DNA from: Sphaerotilus sulfidivorans
GTDB taxonomy: Bacteria > Pseudomonadota > Gammaproteobacteria > Burkholderiales > Burkholderiaceae_C
Direction: 5' to 3'
NCBI RefSeq assembly: GCF_013426975.1
Contig: NZ_JACCPY010000003.1
Location: 124,001-188,000, forward strand
Length of the DNA: 64,000 nucleotides
The translations under genes were made by a program, and so were the position numbers. Shown here piece by piece: positions 35,608-43,904 of the stretch. Below the pieces are notes generated by a model. The model was not told the origin of the DNA. It ran no database searches and saw nothing but the letters and a program-made list of their open reading frames with translations. Position 1 is the first letter of the stretch. Each line of letters begins with the position of its first letter.

Positions 35608-36657
35608 ATGCCTGAGCTGTTTTCTGCCCTGCGCCCTGCTCTGCGGCCGGTCCTGCTGGGCGTGGCGGCGCTGCTGACCACCGCCACGCCGCCGGTCGCG
35701 GCACAGGCGCCGGCACCCGCACCTCGTGTCGATGTCGCCCGGCTCGACTACGGCCTGCAGGCGCGCTCGCTGGCCGACGGCGTCTGGGTGGTCGAGGGCG
35801 CCAACGACGACTTCTCGGTCGCCAATGGCTGCAACATCATCAATCTCGGCCTGATCGCCACCGCCGAGGGCACGGTGGTGGTCAACACCGGCACCAGCCG
35901 GCTGCACGGCCAGCAGCTGCGCGCGCTGGCCGAGCGCACCACCGGCCAGCGCGTCGCGCGGGTCGTTCACCTGAACCTGCATCCGGACTACTTTCTCGGC
36001 AACCAGGCCTTCGCCGACGTGCCACGCCTGGCCACGCCGGTCACGCGCGCCGGCATCGCCCGCGAGGCCTCGGCCTACGAGACCAATCTGTACCGGCTGT
36101 GCGGCGACTGGATGCGCGGCACCGAGACCCTGGCGCCGGATGCCGACCTGGCGGTGCCGACAGGCGGCCTCGGCGCGCTCACGGTCGGTGGGCGCACCTT
36201 CGACCTGATCGAGCTGGGCGGTCACACCGACTCGGATCTGGTGCTGATCGACCGGGCCAGCGGCGTGGCCTTCGTCGGCGGGCTGGTGTTCGTGCAGCGG
36301 GTGCCGACGACGCCGCATGCCCGGGTCGAGCGCTGGCTCCAGAGCCTGGACCGGCTGCAGACGCTGGGGCTGCGCACGCTGGTGCCCAGCCATGGCCCGG
36401 TGCAGATCGGCCCCGAGCGCGCGGCCGAGGGCATCGCGCAGACCCGGCGCTTCCTGCAGTGGATCGACCGCAGCTTCAGCGCCTGGGCGGCGCAGGGCTG
36501 GGACATGAACGAGGTGCTGCGTGCACCGGTGCCCGAGGAATTCCGCCAGTGGGCCGCCTTCCGCACCGAGTACGTGCGCAATGTCGCGCACCTCTACCCG
36601 ATCTACGAGCAGAAGGTGCTGAATCAGGCCCGGTCTCAGGCGCGCGGCCTGCGGTAG
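35608..36657 (+). CDS. Quinoprotein-relay metallo-beta-lactamase-fold hydrolase
   Basis: 349 residues with a signal peptide. MBL-fold stretches are present: GLIATAEGTVVVNTGTS, VHLNLHPDYFLGNQAF and LIELGGHTDSDLVLID, ending in TLVPSHGPVQ. The usual HxHxDH metal motif reads NLHPDY here, so one His ligand is replaced by Asn and the last His by Tyr; metal binding or hydrolysis may differ. It lies 10 bases after the SoxYZ-like gene with a GAGGAG ribosome site, so it belongs to the same operon. Its 3' end overlaps the convergent regulator gene by 22 bases. Confidence 0.85.
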   Translation: MPELFSALRPALRPVLLGVAALLTTATPPVAAQAPAPAPRVDVARLDYGLQARSLADGVWVVEGANDDFSVANGCNIINLGLIATAEGTVVVNTGTSRLHGQQLRALAERTTGQRVARVVHLNLHPDYFLGNQAFADVPRLATPVTRAGIAREASAYETNLYRLCGDWMRGTETLAPDADLAVPTGGLGALTVGGRTFDLIELGGHTDSDLVLIDRASGVAFVGGLVFVQRVPTTPHARVERWLQSLDRLQTLGLRTLVPSHGPVQIGPERAAEGIAQTRRFLQWIDRSFSAWAAQGWDMNEVLRAPVPEEFRQWAAFRTEYVRNVAHLYPIYEQKVLNQARSQARGLR

Positions 36658-37745
36658 TGCCACCAGGGCAGCGCGCGGGTCAGCGACAGCACCTCGCCGA
36701 TGCGCTCGGCCGCGTGATAGCCGGGCAGACGCTCGAGCTGCTCGCGCCAGCGCGGCCCCTGCAGCACCTGGCCCAGGCGCTGCACCGCCGGGTGGTCGAG
36801 CGTTTCCTTCAGGCCGACCAGAAAATAGTCCTCCTCGACCAGCGGCACGAAGTCCAGCCCGAAGGCCTGCGCCGCAGCCTCGATGCCGAGACCCGCATCG
36901 CCCTGGCCCGAGGCCACCGCGGCGGCCACCGCCAGATGGCTGTCCTCCGCGCCCTCGTTCCAGCCGGCGAGCGTGGCCGCATCCAGCCCGGCGCGCTCCA
37001 GCAGGTGATCGGCCAGCAGCCGGGTCGCCGATCCCGGCTGGCGGTTCACATAGCGCAGGTCCCGGCCGGCCAGATCGCTCAGCTCGCGCACGCCGCGCGG
37101 GTTGCCGGGCGCGACCATCAGGCCCTGCATCCGGCGCGTGCAGCCGATCAGCTTGTGACGGCCGGGCTTGAGCAGCGGCTTGAGCGCCTGCGAGAACAGC
37201 GGCACCGCCTGACCGAGCGCCGGCACATGAAAGCCGGCGACCTGGCAGCGTCCCTCGGCCAGCGAGCGCAGCGCGTCCAGGCTGCCGGAGAACTTCAGCT
37301 CGATGTGCAGCCGCTCGTCCTGGCTGGCCAGCTCGCGCAGCCGCGCCAGCGCGAGGTCGTGGCTGGCATGAATGGTCAGCACCTGCTGGGTGCCGTCGAA
37401 GGCGTCGGCCAGCACATGCTCGAGTTCGGCGCGCAGCGCCTCGATGTGCGGGGTCAGCCGGGTGCGGGCCTGGCGCTCGGCCCACAGCAGTCGGTCGGCG
37501 AAGGGCGTCAGCCGCGCCGGCTGGCCCTGGGCCCAGGTGACCAGCGGCTCGCCCAGCGCCTCCTCCCACTGTTTCAGCGCGCCCCAGACATGACGGTAGG
37601 AGGCGCCCAGCGAGCGTGCCGCATGCTGGATCGAGCCGCACTCGTGCACCGCGCTGAGCAGATCGAACAGCGGATTGCCGATGTCGGCGCCGCGCTGGTC
37701 CGGCGGGCCGAAGGTGTACTGGAGATGGATGCCGCGGGTCTTCAT
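36636..37745 (-). CDS. ModE-like winged-helix regulator with periplasmic-binding-protein-like sensor domain
   Basis: 369 residues. The N-terminal winged helix (FDLLSAVHECGSIQHAARSLGASYRHVWGALKQWEE, positions about 27-62) is of the LysR/ModE type. The rest is a substrate-binding-protein-like fold (LTIHASHDLALARLREL, HKLIGCTRRMQGLMVAPGNPRG, VNRQPGSATRLL, LAVAAAVASGQGDAGLGIE). This architecture is shared by regulators of molybdate and tungstate genes. It is the last gene of the aor run, 40 bases after the 100-aa gene, and I infer that it senses tungstate, molybdate or the aldehyde status and controls the aor and tup genes. Confidence 0.85.
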   Translation of the reverse strand: MKTRGIHLQYTFGPPDQRGADIGNPLFDLLSAVHECGSIQHAARSLGASYRHVWGALKQWEEALGEPLVTWAQGQPARLTPFADRLLWAERQARTRLTPHIEALRAELEHVLADAFDGTQQVLTIHASHDLALARLRELASQDERLHIELKFSGSLDALRSLAEGRCQVAGFHVPALGQAVPLFSQALKPLLKPGRHKLIGCTRRMQGLMVAPGNPRGVRELSDLAGRDLRYVNRQPGSATRLLADHLLERAGLDAATLAGWNEGAEDSHLAVAAAVASGQGDAGLGIEAAAQAFGLDFVPLVEEDYFLVGLKETLDHPAVQRLGQVLQGPRWREQLERLPGYHAAERIGEVLSLTRALPWWHYRRPRA

Positions 37746-37785
37746 GGGCCGCGACGATAGCGGAAAGCGCGACGCGCTCCGCGTC

Positions 37786-38088
37786 TCAGCCGCCGCCGCG
37801 CTGCATCCAGAGATCGAAGCGACGCATGAAGCGCTGGCGCTCGCAGGCCTCGACGTCCGCGTCGAAGCGGAAGTCCACCGCCAGGCGGGGCAGGCTGATC
37901 AGCGCGATGCGGCGTGGCTCGAGCGCACGCCAGAGAATCGTCAGACCACCCGAGCCGATGGGCTCGATGCGCGCCTGGCCGGACTGCAGCGCCAGCGCGC
38001 GGCCGTCGACCGCGCCGGGCAGCCAGCCCAGCCACTCGGCCTCGGTGCAGCCCTGCTCGCGCGAGAAGGTGGCGGGAACGTCGTTCAT
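37786..38088 (-). CDS. Small uncharacterised protein of the aor operon
   Basis: 100 residues, soluble, with no known family that I recognise. Key stretches are WLGWLPGAVDGRALALQSGQARIEPIGSG and a C-terminal DVEACERQRFMRRFDLWMQ. It lies between the MoaD-like gene (28 bases) and the regulator (40 bases), in one direction with AorABC. The position suggests a maturation or assembly factor for the tungsten enzyme, which is inference only. Confidence 0.75.
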   Translation of the reverse strand: MNDVPATFSREQGCTEAEWLGWLPGAVDGRALALQSGQARIEPIGSGGLTILWRALEPRRIALISLPRLAVDFRFDADVEACERQRFMRRFDLWMQRGGG

Positions 38089-38116
38089 CCGGGACCGGGC
38101 TGCAGCATCGGCCGCG

Positions 38117-38371
38117 TCAGCCACCGGCGATCGGCGGCCAGATCGCCAGCGCGTCGCCGTCGGCCAGCACGCGCGCGGCGCGCTGGTCGGCCGCGACATA
38201 GCTGCCGTTGACCAGCACCAGATGCACCAGCGCGGGCGGCAGCTGGAAGCGGTCGATGACCGCAGCCACCGTCGAGCCGTCCGGCACCTCCAGATCGACG
38301 GCATTGCCCGGCGGGCGGTCGGCCGGCAGGTGCTCGGCCAGCATCGCGAACAGCTTGAAGGTGATCCTCAT
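38117..38371 (-). CDS. MoaD/ThiS-like sulfur-carrier protein
   Basis: 84 residues with the beta-grasp start MRITFKLFAMLAEHLP and the terminal diglycine (WPPIAGG) that is adenylated and thiocarboxylated in MoaD. NGSYVAADQRAARVLADGDALAIWPP is the usual final portion. It begins 19 bases after aorC and probably provides dithiolene sulfur for the pyranopterin of AorB, a dedicated copy rather than the housekeeping MoaD; no moaE lies beside it. Confidence 0.9.
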   Translation of the reverse strand: MRITFKLFAMLAEHLPADRPPGNAVDLEVPDGSTVAAVIDRFQLPPALVHLVLVNGSYVAADQRAARVLADGDALAIWPPIAGG

Positions 38372-38390
38372 GCCAGCATCATGCCCTGCA

Positions 38391-39719
38391 TCACGCCTTG
38401 GCGCGAACCCATCCGAAGTCGCCCTGGGCCTGCGCACAGGCCAGATAAGCCTCCATCAGCAGCGTCGGATCCTCGAGCAGCCGGTCCTTCCAGTCGCCCA
38501 GACGGACCTGCCCCTCGACCAGGCCGCGCATCACGCCGACATGCTCGGTCCAGCCGATCGAGTTGCAGCCGACCAGGATGTCACCGTCGAACTGCAGGCT
38601 CAGGTGCCGACCTTCGTCGCGGTCGGTCAGCTCCACATGCTGGCCGCCGGGCACGCCGTCCCACTTGCCGAAGGACGCCGAGATCATGCCCAGCGTGTCG
38701 AGCACGTTGATCTGCGTGACGCCCTTGAGCGTGGCGTCGCGCCCGATCATGTTCATCGCGGCCACGCGCGCCTGCTCGGCCGCGTTGGGCTGGATCGCGC
38801 TGACGATGGTCCGGCCGCTGACCTTGTCGAAGGCCTCGGCGCAGTCGCCTGCGGCGTAGATGCCCTCGACATTGGTCTGCAGCCGCTCGTCGGTCAGCAC
38901 GCCGACCAGGCAGGTGATGCCGGAGTTCTCGAGAAAGCCGATGTTCGGGCGCACGCCGGTGGCGCTGATGACCAGGTCGGCGGGCAGATGCTCGCCGCTC
39001 GACAGGCGCACCGTCATCGGCGTGGCCGGCACATGGTCCTCGATGCCGCCGGCCTCGGCCAGGCGGTCCATCAGGTCCGGCGCGCGGCGCTCGATCGCCT
39101 CGACGCGGGTGCTGGTGAACACCCGCACGCCCTTCTTCTCGCACCACTCGCGGATCATGGTGCCGGCGGTCGGCCCCATCATGCGCGGCACCATCCGGTC
39201 GCCCATCTCGACCACGGTCAGCTCGACGCCGCGCTGCTGCAGCGCCTCCATGATGATGCAGCCGATGAAGCCGGCGCCCATCTGGATGACCTTGGCGCCC
39301 GGGCGCGCCAGCGCGGCGATCGCGCGGGCGTCCTTCAGCGTCCAGCACGGATGCACGCCGCGGCCGTGAATGCCGGGAATCGGCGGCGAGGCCGGCGACG
39401 AGCCGGTGGCAATCAGCAGCCGGTCGAAGGCCAGCGTACTGCCGTCGTCGAGCTCGACGCTGCGCGCCTGCACGTCGACGCGCTTGGCGCGACCGCGACG
39501 CAGCGAGATGCCCTGCCGCTCGTAGTGGCCCTCGCCGTGGCGCAGGTGCGTGCCCTCCTCGCCGACCTTGCCGATCAGCAGGTAGGGAATCGCCATGCGC
39601 GAGTACGGCGCCTCCGGCTCGTCGCCGATGACGATGACCTCGTCATGCGGCGCGTGCTTTCGGATCGTCTCGGCCGCGATGACGCCGGACGGACCGGCCC
39701 CCAGGATCACGTGCCTCAT
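38391..39719 (-). CDS. aorC: FAD/NAD(P)-dependent subunit of aldehyde oxidoreductase (AorC-like)
   Basis: 442 residues, disulfide-reductase-like flavoprotein without the redox CxxC pair. FAD motif HVILGAGPSGVIAAETI at the N-terminus, NAD motif VIQMGAGFIGCIIMEAL in the middle, and GIYAAGDCAEAFDK contacting the flavin. It lies 19 bases after aorB. In the tungsten AOR of Aromatoleum the third subunit is such a flavoprotein and lets the enzyme use NAD as electron acceptor; the size matches that subunit. Confidence 0.88.
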   Translation of the reverse strand: MRHVILGAGPSGVIAAETIRKHAPHDEVIVIGDEPEAPYSRMAIPYLLIGKVGEEGTHLRHGEGHYERQGISLRRGRAKRVDVQARSVELDDGSTLAFDRLLIATGSSPASPPIPGIHGRGVHPCWTLKDARAIAALARPGAKVIQMGAGFIGCIIMEALQQRGVELTVVEMGDRMVPRMMGPTAGTMIREWCEKKGVRVFTSTRVEAIERRAPDLMDRLAEAGGIEDHVPATPMTVRLSSGEHLPADLVISATGVRPNIGFLENSGITCLVGVLTDERLQTNVEGIYAAGDCAEAFDKVSGRTIVSAIQPNAAEQARVAAMNMIGRDATLKGVTQINVLDTLGMISASFGKWDGVPGGQHVELTDRDEGRHLSLQFDGDILVGCNSIGWTEHVGVMRGLVEGQVRLGDWKDRLLEDPTLLMEAYLACAQAQGDFGWVRAKA

Positions 39720-39738
39720 CGTGTTGTGCCTCTTGTGC

Positions 39739-41586
39739 TCAGAGACCCAGGCGCTCGCGCGTCTCGGGCTTCAGGCGGCCTTCGGTGTCCCAGCCACGGA
39801 TCTCGTAGTACTTGGGCAGCATTTCCGGCAGCTTGTTGACCAGGCCCTTGGCCGGACCGGTCTGCGCAGGCTCTTCCAGCAGGCGCTTGGGCAGCGTGTC
39901 GTCCTTGGCGGTGAAGCCGGCGCGGTTGTTGAAGTCGCGCTCCATGTTCCAGATCCGCTCGCCGATCTGGTTCAGGTTCTCGAGCGTGAACTCCTCGCCG
40001 CAGGCGGCGGCCACCTGCGGCTGCACGTCGGCCAGCGTCCAGGCGAAGCTGGTGAAGATGCAGATGCCGGCGGCGTCGAAGGCGGCGGTCGCGTCCTGGA
40101 AGGCCATGACCAGTTCCGGCTTGCCGTCGGCGGTCAGCGGATCGGTCTTGACCGGAATGCCCAGCACTTCGGAGGCGATGGTGTAGGAGCGCAGGTGGCA
40201 GGCACCGCGGTTCGAGGTCGCGTAGGTCAGGCCCATGCCCTGCACGCCGCGCGAGTCGTAGGCCGGGAATTCCTGGCCCTTGACGCTCATCGACAGCTCC
40301 GGGTGGCCGTACTTCCTGCACAGGCGGGCCGAGCCCTGGCCGATCTCGACGCCGAAGCCCTCGCCCCGGGCGGTGATCTCGGCGAAGTGGGCCAGCGCGC
40401 GTGCATCGCCGAACTTGGCGTCGATGCCCAGCTGCTCCTTCGTCAGCACGCCCATCTCGTAGAGCTCCATCACCGCGCCGATGGTCGCGCCGAAGGAGAT
40501 CGGGTCCATGCCCTGCTCGTTGCACAGCACGTTGGCGTACTGCAGCGCCTCCAGGTCGTTGACGCCGTTGGCCGCACCCAGCGCCCAGGCCGCCTCGTAC
40601 TCCAGGCCGCCCGAGGCGCCCCAGTACTTCGGCTTGTTCTCGACCGTGAAGTGGGTCTTGTCGATCTTGGAGATGCGGCCGCACGCGATGGTGCAGCCGA
40701 AGCAGGCCTGGTTGGTCACCAGGTGCTTCTTGCCGTCGGTCGCGCGCGGGGTGGCCATCGCCTCGGCGCCGATGTCCTTGGCGCCCTCGAACTGCACGTC
40801 GCGGTGGTTGCGGGTCGGCAGCGCGCCGATCTCGTTGATGACGCTCATCAGCACCTGGGTGCCGTAGGTCGGCAGGCCCGCGCCGGTGACGGCGTTGTCA
40901 TGCAGGATCTTCTTCTTCTCGAAGGTGACCTTCATGAACTCCTTGGGGTTGGCGATGTTGCCGACGCCCTTGGTGCCGCGCACCGCGACCGCCTTCAGGT
41001 TCTTCGAGCCCATCACCGCGCCCACGCCCGAGCGGCCGGCCGCGCGGTGCAGATCGTTGACGATGGCCGAGAACAGCACCTTGTTCTCGCCGGCCAGACC
41101 GATGGTGGAGATGCGCAGCAGCGGATCCTGATGCGACTTCTTCAGCGACTCCTCGGTCTCCCAGACGCTCTTGCCCCACAGGTGGGAGGCATCGCGCAGC
41201 TCGGCGACATCGTCGTTGATGTAGAGGTAGACCGGCCTGGCCGAGGCGCCTTCGACGATCACCATGTCCCAGCCGGCAGCCTTCAGCTCCGAGCCCCAGT
41301 AGCCGCCCGAGTTCGAGCAGGCGATGGCGCCGGTCAGCGGGCCCTTGGTGATGACGGTGTAGCGCCCGCCGGTGGAGGCCATGGTGCCGGTCAGCGGACC
41401 GGTGCACCAGATCATCTTGTTGTCGGGCGACAGCGGGTCGACGGTGGCATCCATCTCCTCGACCAGATACTTGGTGCCCAGGCCGCGCGAGCCCAGGTAC
41501 TGCCTGGCCCAGTCCATGCGCAGCGGTTCGCTGGCGACGGTGCCGTTCGTGAGGTTGACGCGGAGGATCTTTCCTGCCCAAGACAT
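39739..41586 (-). CDS. aorB: Tungsten-containing aldehyde ferredoxin oxidoreductase, catalytic subunit
   Basis: 615 residues, full length. The AOR family oxidises aldehydes to acids with a bis-pyranopterin tungsten cofactor and one 4Fe-4S cluster. The cluster ligands are C295-x2-C298-x3-C302 (ACFGCTIACGR) and Cys509 (GICIFTSF). The N-terminal MSWAGKILRVNLTNGTV and SRGLGTKYL, and GSKNLKAVAVRG, are highly typical, as is WALGAANGVNDLEAL. Neighbours AorA and AorC give the three-subunit form known from Aromatoleum, and a tungstate transporter lies beside it, so tungsten rather than molybdenum is likely. The physiological aldehyde is not known. Confidence 0.95.
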   Translation of the reverse strand: MSWAGKILRVNLTNGTVASEPLRMDWARQYLGSRGLGTKYLVEEMDATVDPLSPDNKMIWCTGPLTGTMASTGGRYTVITKGPLTGAIACSNSGGYWGSELKAAGWDMVIVEGASARPVYLYINDDVAELRDASHLWGKSVWETEESLKKSHQDPLLRISTIGLAGENKVLFSAIVNDLHRAAGRSGVGAVMGSKNLKAVAVRGTKGVGNIANPKEFMKVTFEKKKILHDNAVTGAGLPTYGTQVLMSVINEIGALPTRNHRDVQFEGAKDIGAEAMATPRATDGKKHLVTNQACFGCTIACGRISKIDKTHFTVENKPKYWGASGGLEYEAAWALGAANGVNDLEALQYANVLCNEQGMDPISFGATIGAVMELYEMGVLTKEQLGIDAKFGDARALAHFAEITARGEGFGVEIGQGSARLCRKYGHPELSMSVKGQEFPAYDSRGVQGMGLTYATSNRGACHLRSYTIASEVLGIPVKTDPLTADGKPELVMAFQDATAAFDAAGICIFTSFAWTLADVQPQVAAACGEEFTLENLNQIGERIWNMERDFNNRAGFTAKDDTLPKRLLEEPAQTGPAKGLVNKLPEMLPKYYEIRGWDTEGRLKPETRERLGL

Positions 41587-41631
41587 GTGTGTGCTCCTAG
41601 TGCCGGGTGAGGCGGATGTTTCTGGACAGGA

Positions 41632-42105
41632 TCAGGCGGAGGCCTGGTTGCCGAGCTTGTCGGCCCAGGCCTTCATCTTGTCGATGCCGGTCCAGTTCGC
41701 GTCGATGAAGGTGATGGCACCGGTCGGGCAGGCCTCGGCGCAGGCGGGCTCGCCGCCGCAGAGGTCGCACTTCTGGACCTTGCCGGTTTCCTGGACATAG
41801 TTGATGGTGCCGAAGGGGCAGGAAATCGTGCAGACCTTGCAGCCCACGCAGGTGGTCTCGGCGACGACCTTCGCGCCGGTGGTCTTGTCGATGGTGATCG
41901 CCTCCACCGGACAGGCGTGCAGGCACCAGGCCTCGTCGCACTGGGTGCAGGTGTAGGGCACCTTGCGGCCGGTCTCGTGGAAGTCGAAGACCTTGATGCG
42001 GGACTTCGCCGGCGCAAACACGCCGTAGTTCTCGTACGAGCAGGCCATCTCGCACTGCAGGCACCCTGTGCACTTGTCCGGGTTCAGGTGGAGGCTTTTC
42101 TGCAT
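41632..42105 (-). CDS. aorA: Four-cluster ferredoxin-like subunit of aldehyde oxidoreductase (AorA-like)
   Basis: 157 residues with sixteen cysteines arranged for four 4Fe-4S clusters: CTGCLQCEMAC, CTQCDEAWCLHACP, CVGCKVCTISCP and CDLCGGEPACAEACP. It resembles HycB/DmsB-type electron-transfer subunits. In three-subunit AORs this protein carries electrons between AorB and the flavin in AorC. It is the first gene of the operon; an inverted repeat lies 29-46 bases upstream of the start codon. Confidence 0.93.
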   Translation of the reverse strand: MQKSLHLNPDKCTGCLQCEMACSYENYGVFAPAKSRIKVFDFHETGRKVPYTCTQCDEAWCLHACPVEAITIDKTTGAKVVAETTCVGCKVCTISCPFGTINYVQETGKVQKCDLCGGEPACAEACPTGAITFIDANWTGIDKMKAWADKLGNQASA

Positions 42106-42133
42106 GGTCGGTTCTCCGTGATCGGCAGATGTC

Positions 42134-42151
42134 TATGCAATCATCTGCATA
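42134..42151. promoter_or_regulatory. Putative operator in front of the aor operon (TATGCA-N6-TGCATA)
   Basis: Perfect 6-base inverted repeat TATGCA-ATCATC-TGCATA, 29-46 bases before the aorA start codon. A second inverted repeat, GCAGATG with CATCTGC (42125-42148), overlaps it. A near copy lies in the tup/moeA divergent region at 44688-44705. The ModE-like/PBP regulator of the same locus is the natural candidate to bind here. Confidence 0.6.
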
Positions 42152-42169
42152 TCGACCGATGCGAGGAAC

Positions 42170-42185
42170 CTAGGCCTAACCCTAG
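42170..42185. promoter_or_regulatory. Second inverted repeat upstream of aorA
   Basis: CTAGG-CCTAAC-CCTAG, a 5-base inverted repeat with 6-base spacer that also contains the palindrome TAGGCCTA (42171-42178). It lies 19 bases upstream of the TATGCA repeat relative to aorA. Function unknown. Confidence 0.35.
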
Positions 42186-42266
42186 AAACCGAAGGGGAAC
42201 CGATCCGCCCCGCGGTTTTTTCGGGGGCGGGCTGATGTCCGAAGTTGCAAATGCTCCAGACTGAGA

Positions 42267-42288
42267 CAGGCCCCGGAGCCGGGGCCTG
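42267..42288 (-). terminator. Hairpin after tupA
   Basis: Strong GC stem CAGGCCCCG with CGGGGCCTG around a 4-base loop, six bases past the tupA stop codon in the direction of transcription. There is no T run behind it, so it may be a factor-dependent or weak terminator. Confidence 0.5.
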
Positions 42289-42294
42289 GCGCGC

Positions 42295-43170
42295 TCAGCG
42301 CGGCGCGTTCGGGAAGAAGAGCTGCTCGCCGCCGACCTTGTAGGACGCGATCGAAGCCTGTCCGGCCGGCGAGGTCACCCAGTCGGCGAAGGCCTGCGCG
42401 GCGGCCTGCTTGACATGTGGGTGCTTGGCCGGATTGACCACCATCACGCCGTACTGGTTGAACAGCGCCTTGTCGCCCTCGACCAGCACGGCCAGATCGG
42501 CGCGGTTCTTGAAGCTCAGCCAGGTGCCGCGGTCGGTGAAGACATAGGCACCGGTGGAGGCGGCCATGTTCAGCGCCGGACCCATGCCGCAGCCGCATTC
42601 CTTGTAGCCGGAGGGCTTGGTCGCGCCGGGCGCGGCCAGATCACTGCCGGCCTGGCGCCACAGGCGCAGCTCGGCCGCGTGCGTGCCGCTCTTGTCGCCG
42701 CGCGAGATGAAGGCGGCGCCGGAGGCGCCCACCTTGCGCAGCGCCTCGGCGATGGTCGCGCCCTTGACCCTGGCCGGATCGGCGGCCGGGCCGACCAGCA
42801 CGAAGTCGTTGTACATGACCGGCACGCGCTTGAGTCCCCAGCCCTCGGCGACGAACTTCTCCTCGGCCACCTGGTCGTGCACGAAGACGACGTCGGCGTC
42901 ACCGCGGCGCGCCATGTCCAGCGCCTGGCCGGTGCCGACGGCCACGACACGCACCTCGATGCCGCTGGCGGCCTTGAAGCTCGGCAGCAGATGCGCGAAC
43001 AGGCCCGACTGCTCGGTCGAGGTGGTCGAGGCCATGACGATCGACTTCGCCGCGTCCTGCGCGGCCGCGAGGCCCGGCAGCACCGCGGCCACGCACAGCA
43101 CCACGGCCGCCACCAGGCGGCGGCGCAGCGGCTTCATGCTCGGGCTCGGGTTGGAATTCAGGGGGTCCAT
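42295..43170 (-). CDS. tupA: Tungstate ABC transporter substrate-binding protein
   Basis: 291 residues with a signal peptide (VAAVVLCVAAVLPGLAAAQ). The oxyanion-binding signature of TupA, TTSTEQSGLF, is present in ASTTSTEQSGLFAHLLPSF. VVFVHDQVAEEKFVAEGWG, YNDFVLVGP and FISRGDKSGTHAAELRLW are also typical of the TupA/WtpA-like group, not of ModA. The ATG at 43170 has AAGGAGAG upstream. The gene overlaps tupC by 13 bases. It supplies periplasmic tungstate capture for the adjacent tungsten enzyme. Confidence 0.92.
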   Translation of the reverse strand: MDPLNSNPSPSMKPLRRRLVAAVVLCVAAVLPGLAAAQDAAKSIVMASTTSTEQSGLFAHLLPSFKAASGIEVRVVAVGTGQALDMARRGDADVVFVHDQVAEEKFVAEGWGLKRVPVMYNDFVLVGPAADPARVKGATIAEALRKVGASGAAFISRGDKSGTHAAELRLWRQAGSDLAAPGATKPSGYKECGCGMGPALNMAASTGAYVFTDRGTWLSFKNRADLAVLVEGDKALFNQYGVMVVNPAKHPHVKQAAAQAFADWVTSPAGQASIASYKVGGEQLFFPNAPR

Positions 43171-43904
43171 GGCAACTCTCCTTTGAGGAACTGGACGGCT
43201 TCGGGCGGCAGCGGGTCGTCGGCCGGCGCCTCGAAGAAACGGCCGGTCGGCCGGTCGGCGACCAGGCGGCCGCCTTCGAGATAGAGCACCCGGGTGGCCA
43301 GGCGCTTGACCTGGCCGAGGTTGTGCGTGCTCATCACCAGCGTCAGGCCGGCCTGGGCGAACTCGGCGATCAGCGCCTCGACCTCGCGCCGGGCGCTGGG
43401 GTCGAGGCTGGCGGTGGGCTCGTCGAGAAAGAGGATGTCGGGCTGCAGCGCCCAGGCCCGTGCCAGCGCCAGCCGCTGCTGCTGGCCGCCCGAGAGCGCA
43501 CGCGCCGGCCGGTCGGCGCAGGACTGCAGGCCGACCCGCGCCAGCGCATCGAGCGCGCGTGCGCGCCGCTCGTCGCGCGGCACCCGCCCGAGCCACAGCG
43601 CCAGCATCAGGTTGCGCCAGACCGACAGGTGCAGCAGGAAGGGCCGCTGGAACAGCATCGCCGCGCGCGGCAGCCGGTCGTCGGCGGGCAGGCGATGCAG
43701 CTCGCGGCGGCCGCGCGCCGGCAGGATCAGCCCGTGCAGCAGCCGCAGCAGCGTCGTCTTGCCCGAGCCGTTGGCGCCGACCAGCGCGATGCGCTCGCCG
43801 CGGTGGATCTGCAGGTCGAGCGGCTGCAGCGCCTGCTGCGCGCCGAAATGCACCTGCGCGCCCTCGAGCGACAGCAGCAGCGGTGCCGGTGGCAGCGTGG
43901 TCAT
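43158..43904 (-). CDS. tupC: Tungstate ABC transporter ATP-binding protein
   Basis: 248-residue ABC ATPase. Walker A GANGSGKTT, signature LSGGQQQR, Walker B ILFLDEP, and the H-loop STHNLG are all visible. No C-terminal TOBE/MOP domain like that of ModC is seen; the last 25 residues are short and end in LKGELPWTP. It overlaps tupB by 4 bases (ATGA) and tupA by 13 bases, so the three are tightly coupled. Confidence 0.92.
   Translation of the reverse strand: MTTLPPAPLLLSLEGAQVHFGAQQALQPLDLQIHRGERIALVGANGSGKTTLLRLLHGLILPARGRRELHRLPADDRLPRAAMLFQRPFLLHLSVWRNLMLALWLGRVPRDERRARALDALARVGLQSCADRPARALSGGQQQRLALARAWALQPDILFLDEPTASLDPSARREVEALIAEFAQAGLTLVMSTHNLGQVKRLATRVLYLEGGRLVADRPTGRFFEAPADDPLPPEAVQFLKGELPWTP

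Noticed and set aside
42207-42234. GC hairpin CCGCCCCG ... CGGGGGCGG with a T-rich loop between tupA and aorA as a terminator
   Set aside because: The T run lies in the loop rather than after the stem on either strand, so termination is not supported.
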